In this document: one piece after another, positions 48,069 to 58,346 of the stretch
Position numbering within the stretch: the first letter of the stretch is position 1
How the letters are laid out: each line of letters starts with the position of its first letter
Assembly (NCBI RefSeq): GCF_963082655.1
Contig: NC_081552.1
Coordinates: 54,834,286-54,898,285 of the forward strand
DNA length: 64,000 nucleotides
Direction: 5' to 3'
Source: Stomoxys calcitrans
Taxonomy: Eukaryota > Arthropoda > Insecta > Diptera > Muscidae
Position numbers and translations under genes: made by a program
The notes under the pieces: generated by a model
The model's input: only the letters and a program-made list of their open reading frames with translations
Told to the model about the DNA's origin: nothing
Databases searched by the model: none

Positions 48069-49490
48069 ATGAGTGATTACGCCGCAGGGAAGAGGCGAAG
48101 TAAGCGTAATAGAACTCTAGCTTTTGACACTAGCCGAACATCTGTTCACACACCAAATCCTAACCGAAAGAAGAAGAAGGGACTGAACAACACAATGGAG
48201 CAATCCAATGTGAATAAAGATGTTACGTTCAGGGACTTATCGGGAACTATTAACAATCCACAGTCAGGCACTAGTGCTGCCGCCAGGACGCAATCTAATT
48301 TCCCTCAGGCACCTGACTCGGAGATTCCGCGGGACGAAATTAACCATCTCGTTAGGGACATAGTTCGGGAAAGTGTGAATGACGCACGTGCTCATTTAAG
48401 GTCGTTTGTCGAAGAAAGTGTTGGCAGGGAAATGCAGAGGGTACACTCTGTGATAGATATGTTGAATGAGAGTGTGGCGAGATTGGCTATTAGCGGACAG
48501 AATAATCCGCAATCTCAGTCTGCACAGCCGGACCCAACGGCGAACCCTTCATTTGAGGCCCCGCAATCTAGGGGTAGTTTTAATATGCATCGCCGGAACA
48601 CGGTGACCCCTTCAATATTCAGTGCAGGTACCCCTGGCGTAAGAGTGGAGCGGTTCGGAATAAATTTTTCGGGAAAGCCCAATAGCTTACCGGTGGAGGA
48701 TTTTATCTACCGTCTGGAACACTTTCAGAAGCATTATAACTTATCATGGGACGACATACTCAGTGAGTTTCACATACTAGTGTCTGGACCAGCCCAAGAA
48801 TGGTTTTGGCTCCAACAAAGATCGGAGAGTATAAATGACTGGGAATCGTTGAAACATGGCTTGACCGAAAGGTTTAAGACGAGGCGAACGTGTTTTGAAG
48901 CAATGCGGGATTTACTTGAACGGAAACAGGGGCCAAGTGAGTCTATTGATGCCTTTTTCCACGACATCAACCTTATGAGATCTAAACTTGAAAAGCCAGT
49001 TTCGGAATTTGAAATGATATCCCTCGTGAAGAAGAATCTTAGAAAGAACTTGTCTAGTATTGTCTATTCTATGCCCATCTCATCTCTCGAGCAACTACGA
49101 GTGGAATGTTTGGAAGTCGAACGAACCTTTTTCCGAAAGGATCAAGTCCCACCAGCACCCCCACTTACTATGAATAGACCAATCCGTGTTCATGCCCTCC
49201 AGGAAGAGGAGAATGAACCCTTTAATAACTTTGAGGAGCCCGAAGAGATACTAGAAGTATCGGCTATTAATCAGCAAATTGTCTGTTGGAACTGCCAGCA
49301 TACTGGACACGGTTTCAGAGATTGCCCTTCATCCCAGAGAAACTACTTCTGTTTCAAATGTGGTAGACAGAACACGACGGCTCCAAAATGTCAAAGCTGT
49401 AAGACGGGAAACGGGAGGAAGAACGTGGTTTCAGCGGGGAATCATCGTTCCTCCGAACCACCCGCAGCACCGAACAACCCATTAGCATAG
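48069..49490 (+). CDS. Gag polyprotein of the Ty3/Gypsy element
   Basis: 473 residues, open from an ATG at 48069 to TAG at 49488. The N-terminus is basic (KRRSKRNRTLAF). An acidic and coiled stretch follows at about 85-145, then a Gag core of the Retrotrans_gag type at about 195-360, with 'FIYRLEHFQKHYNLSWDDIL' and 'EWFWLQQRSESINDWESLKH'. The nucleocapsid has a CCHC knuckle at C406, C409, H414, C419 and a second, irregular Cys cluster at 428-444. It forms particles and packages RNA. It shares its last 88 bases with the pol frame. Confidence 0.93.
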   Translation: MSDYAAGKRRSKRNRTLAFDTSRTSVHTPNPNRKKKKGLNNTMEQSNVNKDVTFRDLSGTINNPQSGTSAAARTQSNFPQAPDSEIPRDEINHLVRDIVRESVNDARAHLRSFVEESVGREMQRVHSVIDMLNESVARLAISGQNNPQSQSAQPDPTANPSFEAPQSRGSFNMHRRNTVTPSIFSAGTPGVRVERFGINFSGKPNSLPVEDFIYRLEHFQKHYNLSWDDILSEFHILVSGPAQEWFWLQQRSESINDWESLKHGLTERFKTRRTCFEAMRDLLERKQGPSESIDAFFHDINLMRSKLEKPVSEFEMISLVKKNLRKNLSSIVYSMPISSLEQLRVECLEVERTFFRKDQVPPAPPLTMNRPIRVHALQEEENEPFNNFEEPEEILEVSAINQQIVCWNCQHTGHGFRDCPSSQRNYFCFKCGRQNTTAPKCQSCKTGNGRKNVVSAGNHRSSEPPAAPNNPLA

Positions 49491-52400
49491 AAAGCCATAA
49501 CCCGAATACAAGCTATCCACAAATGCGTCACTATCTCCCAGTGGATGTCAGACAACAAAACTACGACCGAAAGAGGTCTGAAATTTTCGGAGAAGAACCT
49601 ATTAGTGTCCATAAGCCCGTAGAACAAAATGGGGCACCGAAAACAAATATGAATAAACAGGAAAAGAATCGAAAACGTCTATTAGAACTAAGGCGAAGGC
49701 AAAAGGAAAATAAAAAGATTAAAAAGTCTATTTCAGAAGCCATCATACGGTGCAGAGCTGAAACAGATCCGAGACCTTACGCCGTCATTAAAGTTCAAGG
49801 CAAAGAATTAAGAGGCCTCCTGGATTCAGGCGCTACCGTAAGCGTACTAGGAAAACATTGTAGAGAAATAATTGAAGAACTAGGATTGGAAATATATCCT
49901 CACCAAACTACTGTCAGTACAGCATCAGGCAAATCTTATCGAATATTGGGAAAAATAAAAGTTGAGATGGAGTATAGGCAAAAGTGTGCTCAAATTACCC
50001 TCTTTTTATGCCCTGACCTAGAACAGGATCTGTATTTAGGAGCTGACTTCTGGAAGGTTTTTGAAATAGCTCCCGAAATATTTCCTGTAGAGGAAATAAG
50101 TTTGGATCTTCAAAAGAAAGTCCATGGAAATTCTTCTAACGAAAATCCAAAAATGCACAACCTCACAGAAGATCAACAAAAGAGACTTGATGAAGTAGTA
50201 AAGAGATTACCTACTTTCGAAGACAAAGGCTTGGGCTGTACAAGTTTTGAAAAACATGCCATTAAACTTGTAGAAGGGGCTAATCCTGTCAAGGATAAAC
50301 ATTATCCCTTATCGCCAGCCGTACAAGAGATAGTATATAAAGAAATAGACAATATGCTTGCATTAAAAGTTATTGAAGAGAGTGATTCACCGTGGAGCAA
50401 CAGGACTACAGTGGTGCGAAAACCAAATAAAAATCGATTTTGTCTCGATGCAAGGAAGTTGAACGCCTTAACCGTAAAAGACGCATATCCCTTGCAAAAT
50501 ATCGATGGAATCTTGAGCCGCATAGACCAGACCCATTATATCAGTAGTGTCGACCTGAAGTATGCCTTCTGGCAAATTGAGCTAGAAGAGGAAGCGAGGC
50601 CCTATACCGCATTTACAGTGCCAGGTCGACCTCTGTATCAGTTCAGAGTCATGCCGTTTGGTCTATGCAATGCGGCTCAAAGACTCTGTCGATTAATGGA
50701 CAAGGTGATACCAGGACGTCTTAAGTCGAACGTCTTCATTTATCTGGATGACCTCCTTATCATAGCAGATGATTTCGAAAATAATCTAAAACTGCTAGGA
50801 GAAGTAGCTGAATGCCTGCAAAGAGCAAATCTAACCATCGGTTTAAAGAAATCTTTATTCTGTTTTCGCGAGCTGAAGTACCTTGGCTTTATAATTGGGA
50901 GCGGTAGTTTGAAAACTGACCCCGAAAAAGTAAGCGCAATACAGAGGATACCACTGCCAAAATCTCCAAGGGAAGTGAGGAGTTTTCTCGGTACTGCAGG
51001 TTGGTACCGGAGATTTATAAAAGATTTTGCCTCCATCTCCGCATCCCTAACCGATACTCTAAAGAAAGGGTTGAAATTTACCATAACCCAAGAAGCCATC
51101 GAATCTTTTCATTCTCTAAAACATGCCCTTACTTCAGCACCTGTTTTGAAACATCCTGATTTTAGAAAAGAATTCTTTATTCAGTGCGACGCCTCCGATT
51201 ATGGAATCGGTGCCGTACTATTCCAGAAGAATGACGATGGAGGGGAAAACCCCATCGCATTTTATTCTCAAAAATTGAACTCGTGCCAGAGAAACTATTC
51301 AGTCACCGAAAAGGAGTGTCTAGCCGCAGTTTTAGCCGTGAAAAGGTTCAGACCATACGTCGAGCTAATGAAGTTCACGATCATCACTGATCATGCCAGC
51401 CTCAAATGGCTGATGTCATTAAAAGATTTAAGTGGCAGACTCGCACGATGGTCACTGCAGCTACAGGCTTACGACTTTTCGATAGAACATCGGAAAGGCT
51501 CCGAAAACGTTGTAGCCGATACCTTATCTAGAATGCCTGTCGAGTCAGATGTAGTTGTAGAGGAGATCAACGACGAGGACCTTTTAGATTTTGAAACCAC
51601 TGCCTTTGAAGGCGAAGAATATGTGGATCTGCGTGACTCCATCCTACAAAGCAAAGATCAACTGCCAGACTTAAAGGTCGAAGATGGCAAGATCTATATA
51701 CGGACTAAAAACTTTGGGCAAGAAATTATGGAGTTCGAATGGAAATTATGGATACCTCAAGACATCACATTTGTTTTAATAGAAAAGGCACACAACTATG
51801 CAAACGCAGTACATGGCGGGGTAACAAAAACCTTAAATCGACTAAGAACTTTTTATTATTGGCCCAAAATGGCCTCGCAGGTTAGACAATATATCAAAAA
51901 CTGTCAAACTTGTAAAGAGACAAAGCCGGTAAATCAACGCATGAATCCTACGATCGGTGATGAAGTAATAACTCAAAGGCCTTTCCAGAAATTGTACATT
52001 GATTTCCTTGGAAAGTACCCTAGGTCTAAAAAAGGCAATGCTTATATATTCATAGTAGTCGACCACTTTACAAAGTTCACATTTTTGCATGCCATGAAGG
52101 AAGCCACTGCACAAAACGTTGTAAAATTTCTGGAAAATCAAGTGTTCCATACGTTCGGCGTTCCAGAAATCATACACAGCGACAATGGGAAACAATTTGT
52201 TTCAAAAATGTTTGAAGAAATGATTAAAAACTACAAGATTAAACATATTACCACTGCGTACTACTCTCCGCAATCAAACGCGTCAGAGCGAGTAAACCAA
52301 TCGGTAATAGCAGCCATAAGAACATATGTTGAACACGATCATCGCGACTGGGACCTATACTTGGCAGAAATTGAACAGGCCCTAAGAACTTCTGTCCACT

Positions 52401-52819
52401 CAGCCACAGGCATTAACCCCTTCTTCGCGTTATTTGGCTATAACATGTTTACCAGCGGCAACGATTATAAACTGGCGAAGAAACTCCAATCCCTTACCGA
52501 TCACCAAATTGAACAATTATGTAGATCGGATAAATTGGAAGTGATGAGAGAACGGATGAAAGAAAATATGCATCAAGCATACCAATCTAGTGCCGTAAGA
52601 TATAACCAACGAGCCCGAGTTGTCAAATTTCTACCAGGACAAGAGGTGTATAGGAGAAACCACACTCTGTCTGACTTCAAAAACAACATAAACGCTAAGT
52701 TCTGCAAAAAGTTCCTGAAATGCAGAGTCGTTAAGCCAATAGGTAACAACATGTATGAGCTGGAGACGCTTCAGGGGAAACCACTTGGAAATTTTCACGC
52801 CAAAGATCTTAGAATATAA
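49403..52819 (+). CDS. Pol polyprotein (PR-RT-RNase H-IN) of the Ty3/Gypsy element
   Basis: The frame is open from 49403, 88 bases before the gag stop. It is most likely made as a Gag-Pol fusion by -1 frameshifting at 49406-49412. The first ATG is at 49523, and the numbers here count from it (1098 residues). The protease has DSG at 101-103. The RT has 'VDLKYAFWQIE' and YLDD at 407-410. RNase H has its first Asp at 556 and 'ADTLSRMP' at its end. The integrase has H757, H764, C794, C797, and a DDE set at D827, D887, E922, giving the usual 35-residue spacing. All catalytic residues are present and no stop interrupts the frame. No chromodomain is seen. Confidence 0.94.
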   Translation, partial: DGKREEERGFSGESSFLRTTRSTEQPISIESHNPNTSYPQMRHYLPVDVRQQNYDRKRSEIFGEEPISVHKPVEQNGAPKTNMNKQEKNRKRLLELRRRQKENKKIKKSISEAIIRCRAETDPRPYAVIKVQGKELRGLLDSGATVSVLGKHCREIIEELGLEIYPHQTTVSTASGKSYRILGKIKVEMEYRQKCAQITLFLCPDLEQDLYLGADFWKVFEIAPEIFPVEEISLDLQKKVHGNSSNENPKMHNLTEDQQKRLDEVVKRLPTFEDKGLGCTSFEKHAIKLVEGANPVKDKHYPLSPAVQEIVYKEIDNMLALKVIEESDSPWSNRTTVVRKPNKNRFCLDARKLNALTVKDAYPLQNIDGILSRIDQTHYISSVDLKYAFWQIELEEEARPYTAFTVPGRPLYQFRVMPFGLCNAAQRLCRLMDKVIPGRLKSNVFIYLDDLLIIADDFENNLKLLGEVAECLQRANLTIGLKKSLFCFRELKYLGFIIGSGSLKTDPEKVSAIQRIPLPKSPREVRSFLGTAGWYRRFIKDFASISASLTDTLKKGLKFTITQEAIESFHSLKHALTSAPVLKHPDFRKEFFIQCDASDYGIGAVLFQKNDDGGENPIAFYSQKLNSCQRNYSVTEKECLAAVLAVKRFRPYVELMKFTIITDHASLKWLMSLKDLSGRLARWSLQLQAYDFSIEHRKGSENVVADTLSRMPVESDVVVEEINDEDLLDFETTAFEGEEYVDLRDSILQSKDQLPDLKVEDGKIYIRTKNFGQEIMEFEWKLWIPQDITFVLIEKAHNYANAVHGGVTKTLNRLRTFYYWPKMASQVRQYIKNCQTCKETKPVNQRMNPTIGDEVITQRPFQKLYIDFLGKYPRSKKGNAYIFIVVDHFTKFTFLHAMKEATAQNVVKFLENQVFHTFGVPEIIHSDNGKQFVSKMFEEMIKNYKIKHITTAYYSPQSNASERVNQSVIAAIRTYVEHDHRDWDLYLAEIEQALRTSVHSATGINPFFALFGYNMFTSGNDYKLAKKLQSLTDHQIEQLCRSDKLEVMRERMKENMHQAYQSSAVRYNQRARVVKFLPGQEVYRRNHTLSDFKNNINAKFCKKFLKCRVVKPIGNNMYELETLQGKPLGNFHAKDLRI
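49406..49412 (+). promoter_or_regulatory. -1 ribosomal frameshift site GGGAAAC
   Basis: In the gag frame the codons are ACG-GGA-AAC, so the heptamer has the exact X-XXY-YYZ phase. A slip gives GGG-AAA-CGG, which enters the pol frame just after its upstream TAA (49400-49402). Downstream, 'gtggttt' (49425-49431) can pair with 'gaaccac' (49455-49461), 12 bases after the site. A competing 7-bp pairing, ggaggaa with ttcctcc, also exists. Confidence 0.8.
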
Positions 52820-53002
52820 ACAAAAGTGCAATAAGCCTGTGATAAAATGATTAAAGTGCAATATTAGATTAAGTAAACTAAGTCGTGATTGTCCAGTTTA
52901 TTTAATCTATGTTGCATTGAAATATTTTTTTTGCAAAGCTTATTGTGATGTTTTTTTTAAGACTTATTTATTTTATATACCACCAGTGCAATATTTCCTA
53001 AG

Positions 53003-53280
53003 GCCCGGCTTATGAGACTACTAACAGGGCGTGGGAGTTCCCCACGTTGGAACAGAATGAATGTGTTGAATGTTACTGACCCCAACAGCATAACAGGCAA
53101 TAGCATTTCCTGAATGCCCGGCTTATGAGACTACTAACAGGGCGTGGGAGTTCCCCACGTTGGAACAGAATGAATGTGTTGAATGTTACTGACCCCAACA
53201 GCATAACAGGCAATAGCATTTCCTGAATGCCCGGCTTATGAGATTATCAGGGTGTGGGAGTTCCCCACGTTGAAATGAAA
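53003..53280 (+). repeat. 113-bp tandem repeat, about 2.4 copies
   Basis: 'gcccggcttatgagactact' starts at 53003 and 53116, and a third, shortened copy starts at 53229. The first two copies are almost identical ('gggcgtgggagttccccacg' in each). It lies just past pol in the LTR element. Confidence 0.85.
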
Positions 53281-53519
53281 TCAACATTGCGTAGTGTGAT
53301 TGCCTTAAGAACAAAATAAAACGATCTATCATATTGCCGCCTACACCAACGAGAATAAATCGGAAAATGCAAGTTACACTTTAGTGCACAAAAAAAAAAA
53401 CCCGCTAAGCTATTATAACCAAGGCTCTAAACATAACCACCATTTACTCGCATAGAAAATAAAACGAAAACGACACTGAGATTTTTCTTTTTTAGCCCCA
53501 AGAAGGATGTTCCTAGCAT

Positions 53520-54420
53520 ACATATTTATTTTAACAATCTTTCTTTTGCCGTGCTATTTATACATGCTCTTCTGAAAGCGTTCAGGGAAACAAACAAGCT
53601 AAATGTCACTCACGCAAGAATTTTGCTGGAAAGTGATAAGCCCAGGATTATAAAACTCATATCCGCAGACTAGCAAACCAATGTTCAACATTTTTTTTTT
53701 TCATATCATAACCAATGAAATGTCCGAAGGGACACACACAGTTTCTATCAAACTACCGGTCAAAGATATTAGGCCAGAAATTGCACACGAAATTCCCTAG
53801 GCCACAAAAAGGAGAAACACAGGCGCAGACAACACAGTTGTAAACACACATGCCATCGTGGCAGCATATTCAGCTCCCCTAAAAACACACAAGCTAATTA
53901 TCAGGCACTCGGAATTTGTATAAAAAAAAAAAAAAATCGTACACCCCAGGTCATAAAACACAGGTACTGAGCATAAAACACTAATTTCCAACACTTCGAC
54001 TCCTTATCATATTCTATGAAATCGTCCAAAAGGGCACACAAGCTTCTATAGAATTACCGGTCAAAGCTATGGGGGCCGAAAAGAGAGACACATGCATACC
54101 TGCAGGCACGCCGCTGCTCAGGCCAATTGTAAAAAAACAGTCTTTCTATACACAGGCAACCACATTAAACTCAGTTGTAAAAAGAAAACACAGCCCAGGT
54201 GGCATCATATTCAACTTCTATTAACCACACACACTCTTTCACCGGGTACACCCAAAGCCCTCGATCGAATGTCCGCAGATCAAATTCCAAATTTTGACAT
54301 AACATTTACTCCAAATCATAATCAACTTCAATGTCTACAAGGGTACATAAAGCGTTAGGGCGCAATAGCTCACAGGAATAGTCTAACGCCATAAAGTGGA
54401 AACACTGGCATACCTGTAAG
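53520..54420 (+). repeat. Diverged repeats of about 290 bases
   Basis: Similar blocks recur with 'atgaaatgtccgaaggga' (53716), 'atgaaatcgtccaaaaggg' (54014) and 'caatgtctacaagggtac' (54328). Each is followed by 'taccggtcaaag' or a relative and by 'gcatacctg'-type ends. They are partly degenerate and non-coding. Confidence 0.5.
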
Positions 54421-55140
54421 CTGGCAAACGTCCGAGCCAATAATGAACTAATTTTTTTTTAAGGTCAAGCCCACACAAACCCTTATGTTATCATAACCAT
54501 CTTACATAAACCCAAATATCCACTTCCACTAGGAAACACTTTCAGACAAATAAGATTCTTTTTATGTCCGAATGATACAAAGAAGAGAACAGCAATTATA
54601 ATTATCCAGGCACATCACGAAATGGATCGGGATGAATCGACGTTGAGATGTTATATGTTGGTAATTTTTAAATAATAAGGGAAAAGAATATAGTTTTTTT
54701 TAAGCACAATTGTTTTGTATGTATGTAAGTATTTTATTGATTACTCAGGGGCATTGTTCCGCGGATAATAGTTTAATGGAAACTAGTTTTGACGGCCAAA
54801 ATATTAGCACGGGCATCTCACTGGCACCTCACGACATCTAATATTTGTGTTTTGTATTTCGCCATTGTCCAATTGCATTCAATAGTCCGTATAATTTTTT
54901 TTTTTACTGACATGACTGTGTTATATTTTGTTTGTAAAGGGATTGAAATACGTTCATCATCTTTGATATAAACTTTTGTTCACAGTTTTATCTTTGTTTA
55001 TAATTTATTGCGACACATTTTTTTGTTCATAACTACGAATGGCAATGCGCCTTTATAACGTTTGTACAAACACACACACTTTGGTGTCAATGCCCAAATT
55101 CACTTGCGGATTTTTGATAGAAAACAAAAACGATACTTAC

Positions 55141-56343
55141 CACAATCAAAATGTTTCCAACCTCCTTTTTTGTGCTATTGGCCAAGGCATTGACGGCAAA
55201 TGAATGTGGTGTTGATACACGGCAGGCTGATAGGATAGAAGCGGGCACACAGCCATATATGTATAGATGATACTGCAATGCGATTTCACCCTCGGTCACG
55301 AGATGGGGAAAGAGAATTGTACCTGGAAGGGAAAATGGAAGACGACAATTAGTAACCAGCATATATTTTTAGTTGGTATCCCAATAAGGCTTGTGCTACG
55401 AGACGATGCTATTACATGCTTATGAGCTGGAGCAATTTGGTTCAGTAATTCTATTTTTGGCAATTCGTATCGTTACACTAGCCACAGCACAAACTCCGTG
55501 CAGTGGACAAGTGACCCGAAATCATCTTACCTTTTGCCAGACAGCGCAACATATTCGGCACCAAAATTTTAGAGGTTTCACTCCAAGATGTAACGCATGT
55601 GTCCACGACAGCCGGTTGGCAGACGGGTTTTTGTCCAGGCATACCAATCCACGGTTGGGTTCCGAGGGGAAAAGATTTTGTGTGTATCGTCCCGAATACC
55701 TGAGGGCGGAAAAGGAAAATATTAGAATAATGTCAGGGACGGGATTTACTGATATATTTATTACCTCTTTAATTTGTTTTAGAGCTGACTGTGTTGTTTT
55801 TGGTTCAACAATCATGTAGTGCAAAGTGTTATCTCGCCAGTGTGAATGGCGGCGTCGAGAGTTTTTCACACACACACACGCACGATTAGAGACATCGTCA
55901 TTTATTAGAATGTAAGTTTTTTTATGGTTTACCCAAATGAATGAAACAGGAAAATACAGCTATGCATGTACACGTATGAAAAGCACGCTGGTGGTGATTG
56001 CATGTGTGTGTGGAGTTTATGTGAATGAAGCAGCAACCCTCTTACTACAAGCGGCTAGTAGGGACGCCAAAGCCAGAAATTTTTGGCAATGTTTCCTGGG
56101 AGTAAGATGAACGGCCAGATTATTGGAATGTTTTGGGAGTAATTAATTAGATGCTTACTTTTTCGTCTTTTTGTCGCTTTAGGGCTCATTGGCTAGACTC
56201 ACGGGTGATCACAGCCGCATGTTTCCCGGACCATGTACCGTTTTCCATTCTCTTTCATATTTTTTATATATGCCGCCCGCGGGTTGCCTTTCCAAACACG
56301 CACATCACCATCCCCGCCGTATTCCTTGGGAATGGTGAAGTTT
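55141..56343 (-). CDS. Candidate captured host gene fragment, five exon-like blocks, antisense
   Basis: The minus-strand blocks are 56343-56203 (open at the LTR edge), 56095-56046, 55832-55765, 55699-55531 and 55322-55141. Each junction is GT-AG with good donors (GTGAGT, GTAAGA, GTAATA, GTAAGA; a final GTAAGT follows block 5), and three of the four acceptors are pyrimidine-rich. Phases fit at all four joins and no stop occurs over about 200 residues. Block 1 has 'DVRVWKGNPRAAYIKNMKEN' and 'CGCDHP'. Block 4 has 'FPLGTQPWIGMPGQKP'. Block 5 has 'GTILFPHLVTEGEIALQYHL'. I recognise no family. No start, stop or further exon is visible within the element. Chance open frames remain possible. Confidence 0.4.
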
Positions 56344-58321
56344 TGTTGCGTGGAGTTTCAGTTTTATTTGATGGATGATTATTTGATTTTATGGTAATGG
56401 CCGGCGATGACCCTCCGCGTACGATGTACGCTGTAGCCGGTAGAGGAAAAATGTGGCGGAAACGCTACATGGTGCCAAGGCGATTAGCGAAAGTGCTGCC
56501 ACAGTGAAATTTCTATAGAGTGCGATTAGTGGGGTGGTAACGTAGCCAGGGGTACAACTCTGTGCTGGTTTCTGGGGTCAACTGAGAAGGCAAAAGGAAA
56601 CTTAATAAATGCAGGGAAATAGAGGAAAATTTGTAAGGCGGGAAAAGTCTGCGATTTTCCACGGCTTATAAAAGGGGCTGAACGCCGCGACGCTTTCAGA
56701 TTCCAAAGTGTAGTTGGCGGAGTTTTGCTTTTCAAGTGCGAACGGAAAAAAAATTGTGATATCCGAAATAAAAAGGCCTGATAGTATCAAGAAGTTCGAA
56801 ACGTGTTATTTATTTATTTATTTGTAAAGACTTCAGAGTCTGGTTTGTGGTGACAATTTTTTTTATGTGTGGGCGGTTGCCAAATACGTGAGTAATGGAA
56901 TTTCAGTGATGTGGCTTTGTGGATTGTAACCGTTGTGTGGGTTCCTTTTTTGTTTTTTTTTATCCTCTTAAAGGAAATCCCCCGTCAAGAACACTACAAC
57001 CATCCAGGCCTCCTCAGCATTACTGACGAGAGAGGCCAATCCAATTCAGGAGGAATCCTGGCATATTTTCGTGGTGGAGTCAACTTTCACTAGGGCTTTG
57101 GAGAAAAGGCCCTGAAGGCATCCTACAAATAAGGAAAGAGATAAAGTTTATTGGACACTGTGAATTGGCCAGGTAATCCCTTATATTGGGAATTCCAGAA
57201 TTTATTTTGAAGAGATGATTTGACGCTCAGACGTCCATATCAATGTGCCAACAGCCCGGCTGCCAATCTGAAAAGAAAAGAATAAAAGAAAGTTTAATGA
57301 GAAAATGTTAAACAGAAAGTAAATTATAGAAAAGCCAAAAAAGTAGTCTAATTTAAAAAAAAAGGAAAAAGAAAGAAAATTACAAAAAAAGTATAAAATT
57401 ATTAAGAAATTCATAAAAAAGAAAAAAAGATAAAAACAAGTCTAAAAAATCGCCAAAAAAATAAATTAGGTTAAGTTGTGTTGTTGTAGTCGTTTATTAT
57501 GTGTGTTTAAGTGTCTTTTTTTTATTATATGTAGTTATGTTACCTTTTATTCATTGATTATTTATTTATTTTTTTTTGTTCATTTTTTTTTTTTGGGTTT
57601 TTTTTATATAATATGTTCATGTGAGGGACATTAACTCCAGTTAGGAAATTTAAAAGTTTGAGTGTAGGGTTACCCGAAATTACGCATGGGATAAAGTGTG
57701 ATTTCCCATTTTTGTGTTGTGGACGCATTAGAATGTCCAAAAGAGACCCCCTAACAGAGCTCTATTAGGCAGGTAGTGATAGTGTTTTAACGTATTGGCC
57801 AGAATTTGGCATTATTGTTTTGTATTTCCGTTCGTGATTGAGGGTGATCTGAGTAATTGACTCAAGAAAAATACAAGTCTGGGTTAGTGTTTCAATTTCC
57901 GTTTTGTTATGTTTCCATGTTAGGATTAAGATTCGAATTATGATTGTGTCAATAAATGTTACTTTTAATGTTTGATTATTATAACGTAATCATGATGTTT
58001 TAATTTGTTTTGAGAGAGGGAAGTAGGTGCAAATAGTCATGAGGTGAGTGTTTATGGAATTTGGGGCCCTTCTAACGTTTTCATTTATGCTTAGGATCTA
58101 AGGGTCAAGGTTGGGTGGGCAAGTGTGGGAGTAACTCCACCAAACTCCCTTGTTTAAGGTGTACCCCGTGTTTGTTATCGTTTTATTTTGTATTAAGTCC
58201 TTCATTTGTTTATTGTTCGTCCCCTAGGGCTACTGGTGGATGGGTTGGGACCGCCCAGAGCATGGCCCCGACTGAGCTAGTTGGAACCCCACCGTAGCGC
58301 CACAGTAGGCGGCTCGTAACA
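56344..58321 (+). repeat. 3' LTR (1978 bp)
   Basis: It has the same ends as the 5' LTR (TGTTGCG...GTAACA) and is followed by TGCT. It contains the second copy of the TATA and initiator pair (56667, 56696) and AATAAA (57951). It can act as terminator for the element and could drive transcription into the flank. Confidence 0.93.
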
Positions 58322-58346
58322 TGCTATATACCTAAAATATATAGAT

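Larger units (their letters stand above)
52820..56343 (+). other. 3' non-coding region of the LTR element, no env
   Basis: There is no sense-strand frame with env features (signal peptide, furin site, transmembrane anchor). It holds a 113-bp tandem repeat (53003-53280), a set of diverged repeats of about 290 bases (53520-54420), AT-rich sequence, and then the antisense exon-like blocks. The bases directly before the 3' LTR (gggaatggtgaagttt) are purine-rich and could act as a weak polypurine tract. Confidence 0.7.
44832..58321 (+). mobile_element. Ty3/Gypsy LTR retrotransposon, 13.5 kb, apparently intact
   Basis: Two near-identical 2-kb LTRs flank a primer binding site, gag, pol and a 3.5-kb 3' region. 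The 4-mer TGCT lies directly before 44832 and directly after 58321, a target duplication. The LTRs differ at only a handful of positions that I noticed, so the insertion is young. No env frame exists. The 3' region holds tandem repeats and an antisense chain of exon-like blocks. Long LTRs recall the Ulysses/Osvaldo lineage of flies. That placement is a guess and needs an RT tree. Confidence 0.93.

Noticed and set aside
55155..56250. Plus-strand words resembling a serine protease (RVITAACFPDH near 56190 and ECGVDTRQADRI near 55195)
   Set aside because: The pieces have stops between them, the catalytic His is missing, and the order does not fit a protease. The minus strand over the same bases has better splice sites and continuous phase. 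It remains a weak alternative.
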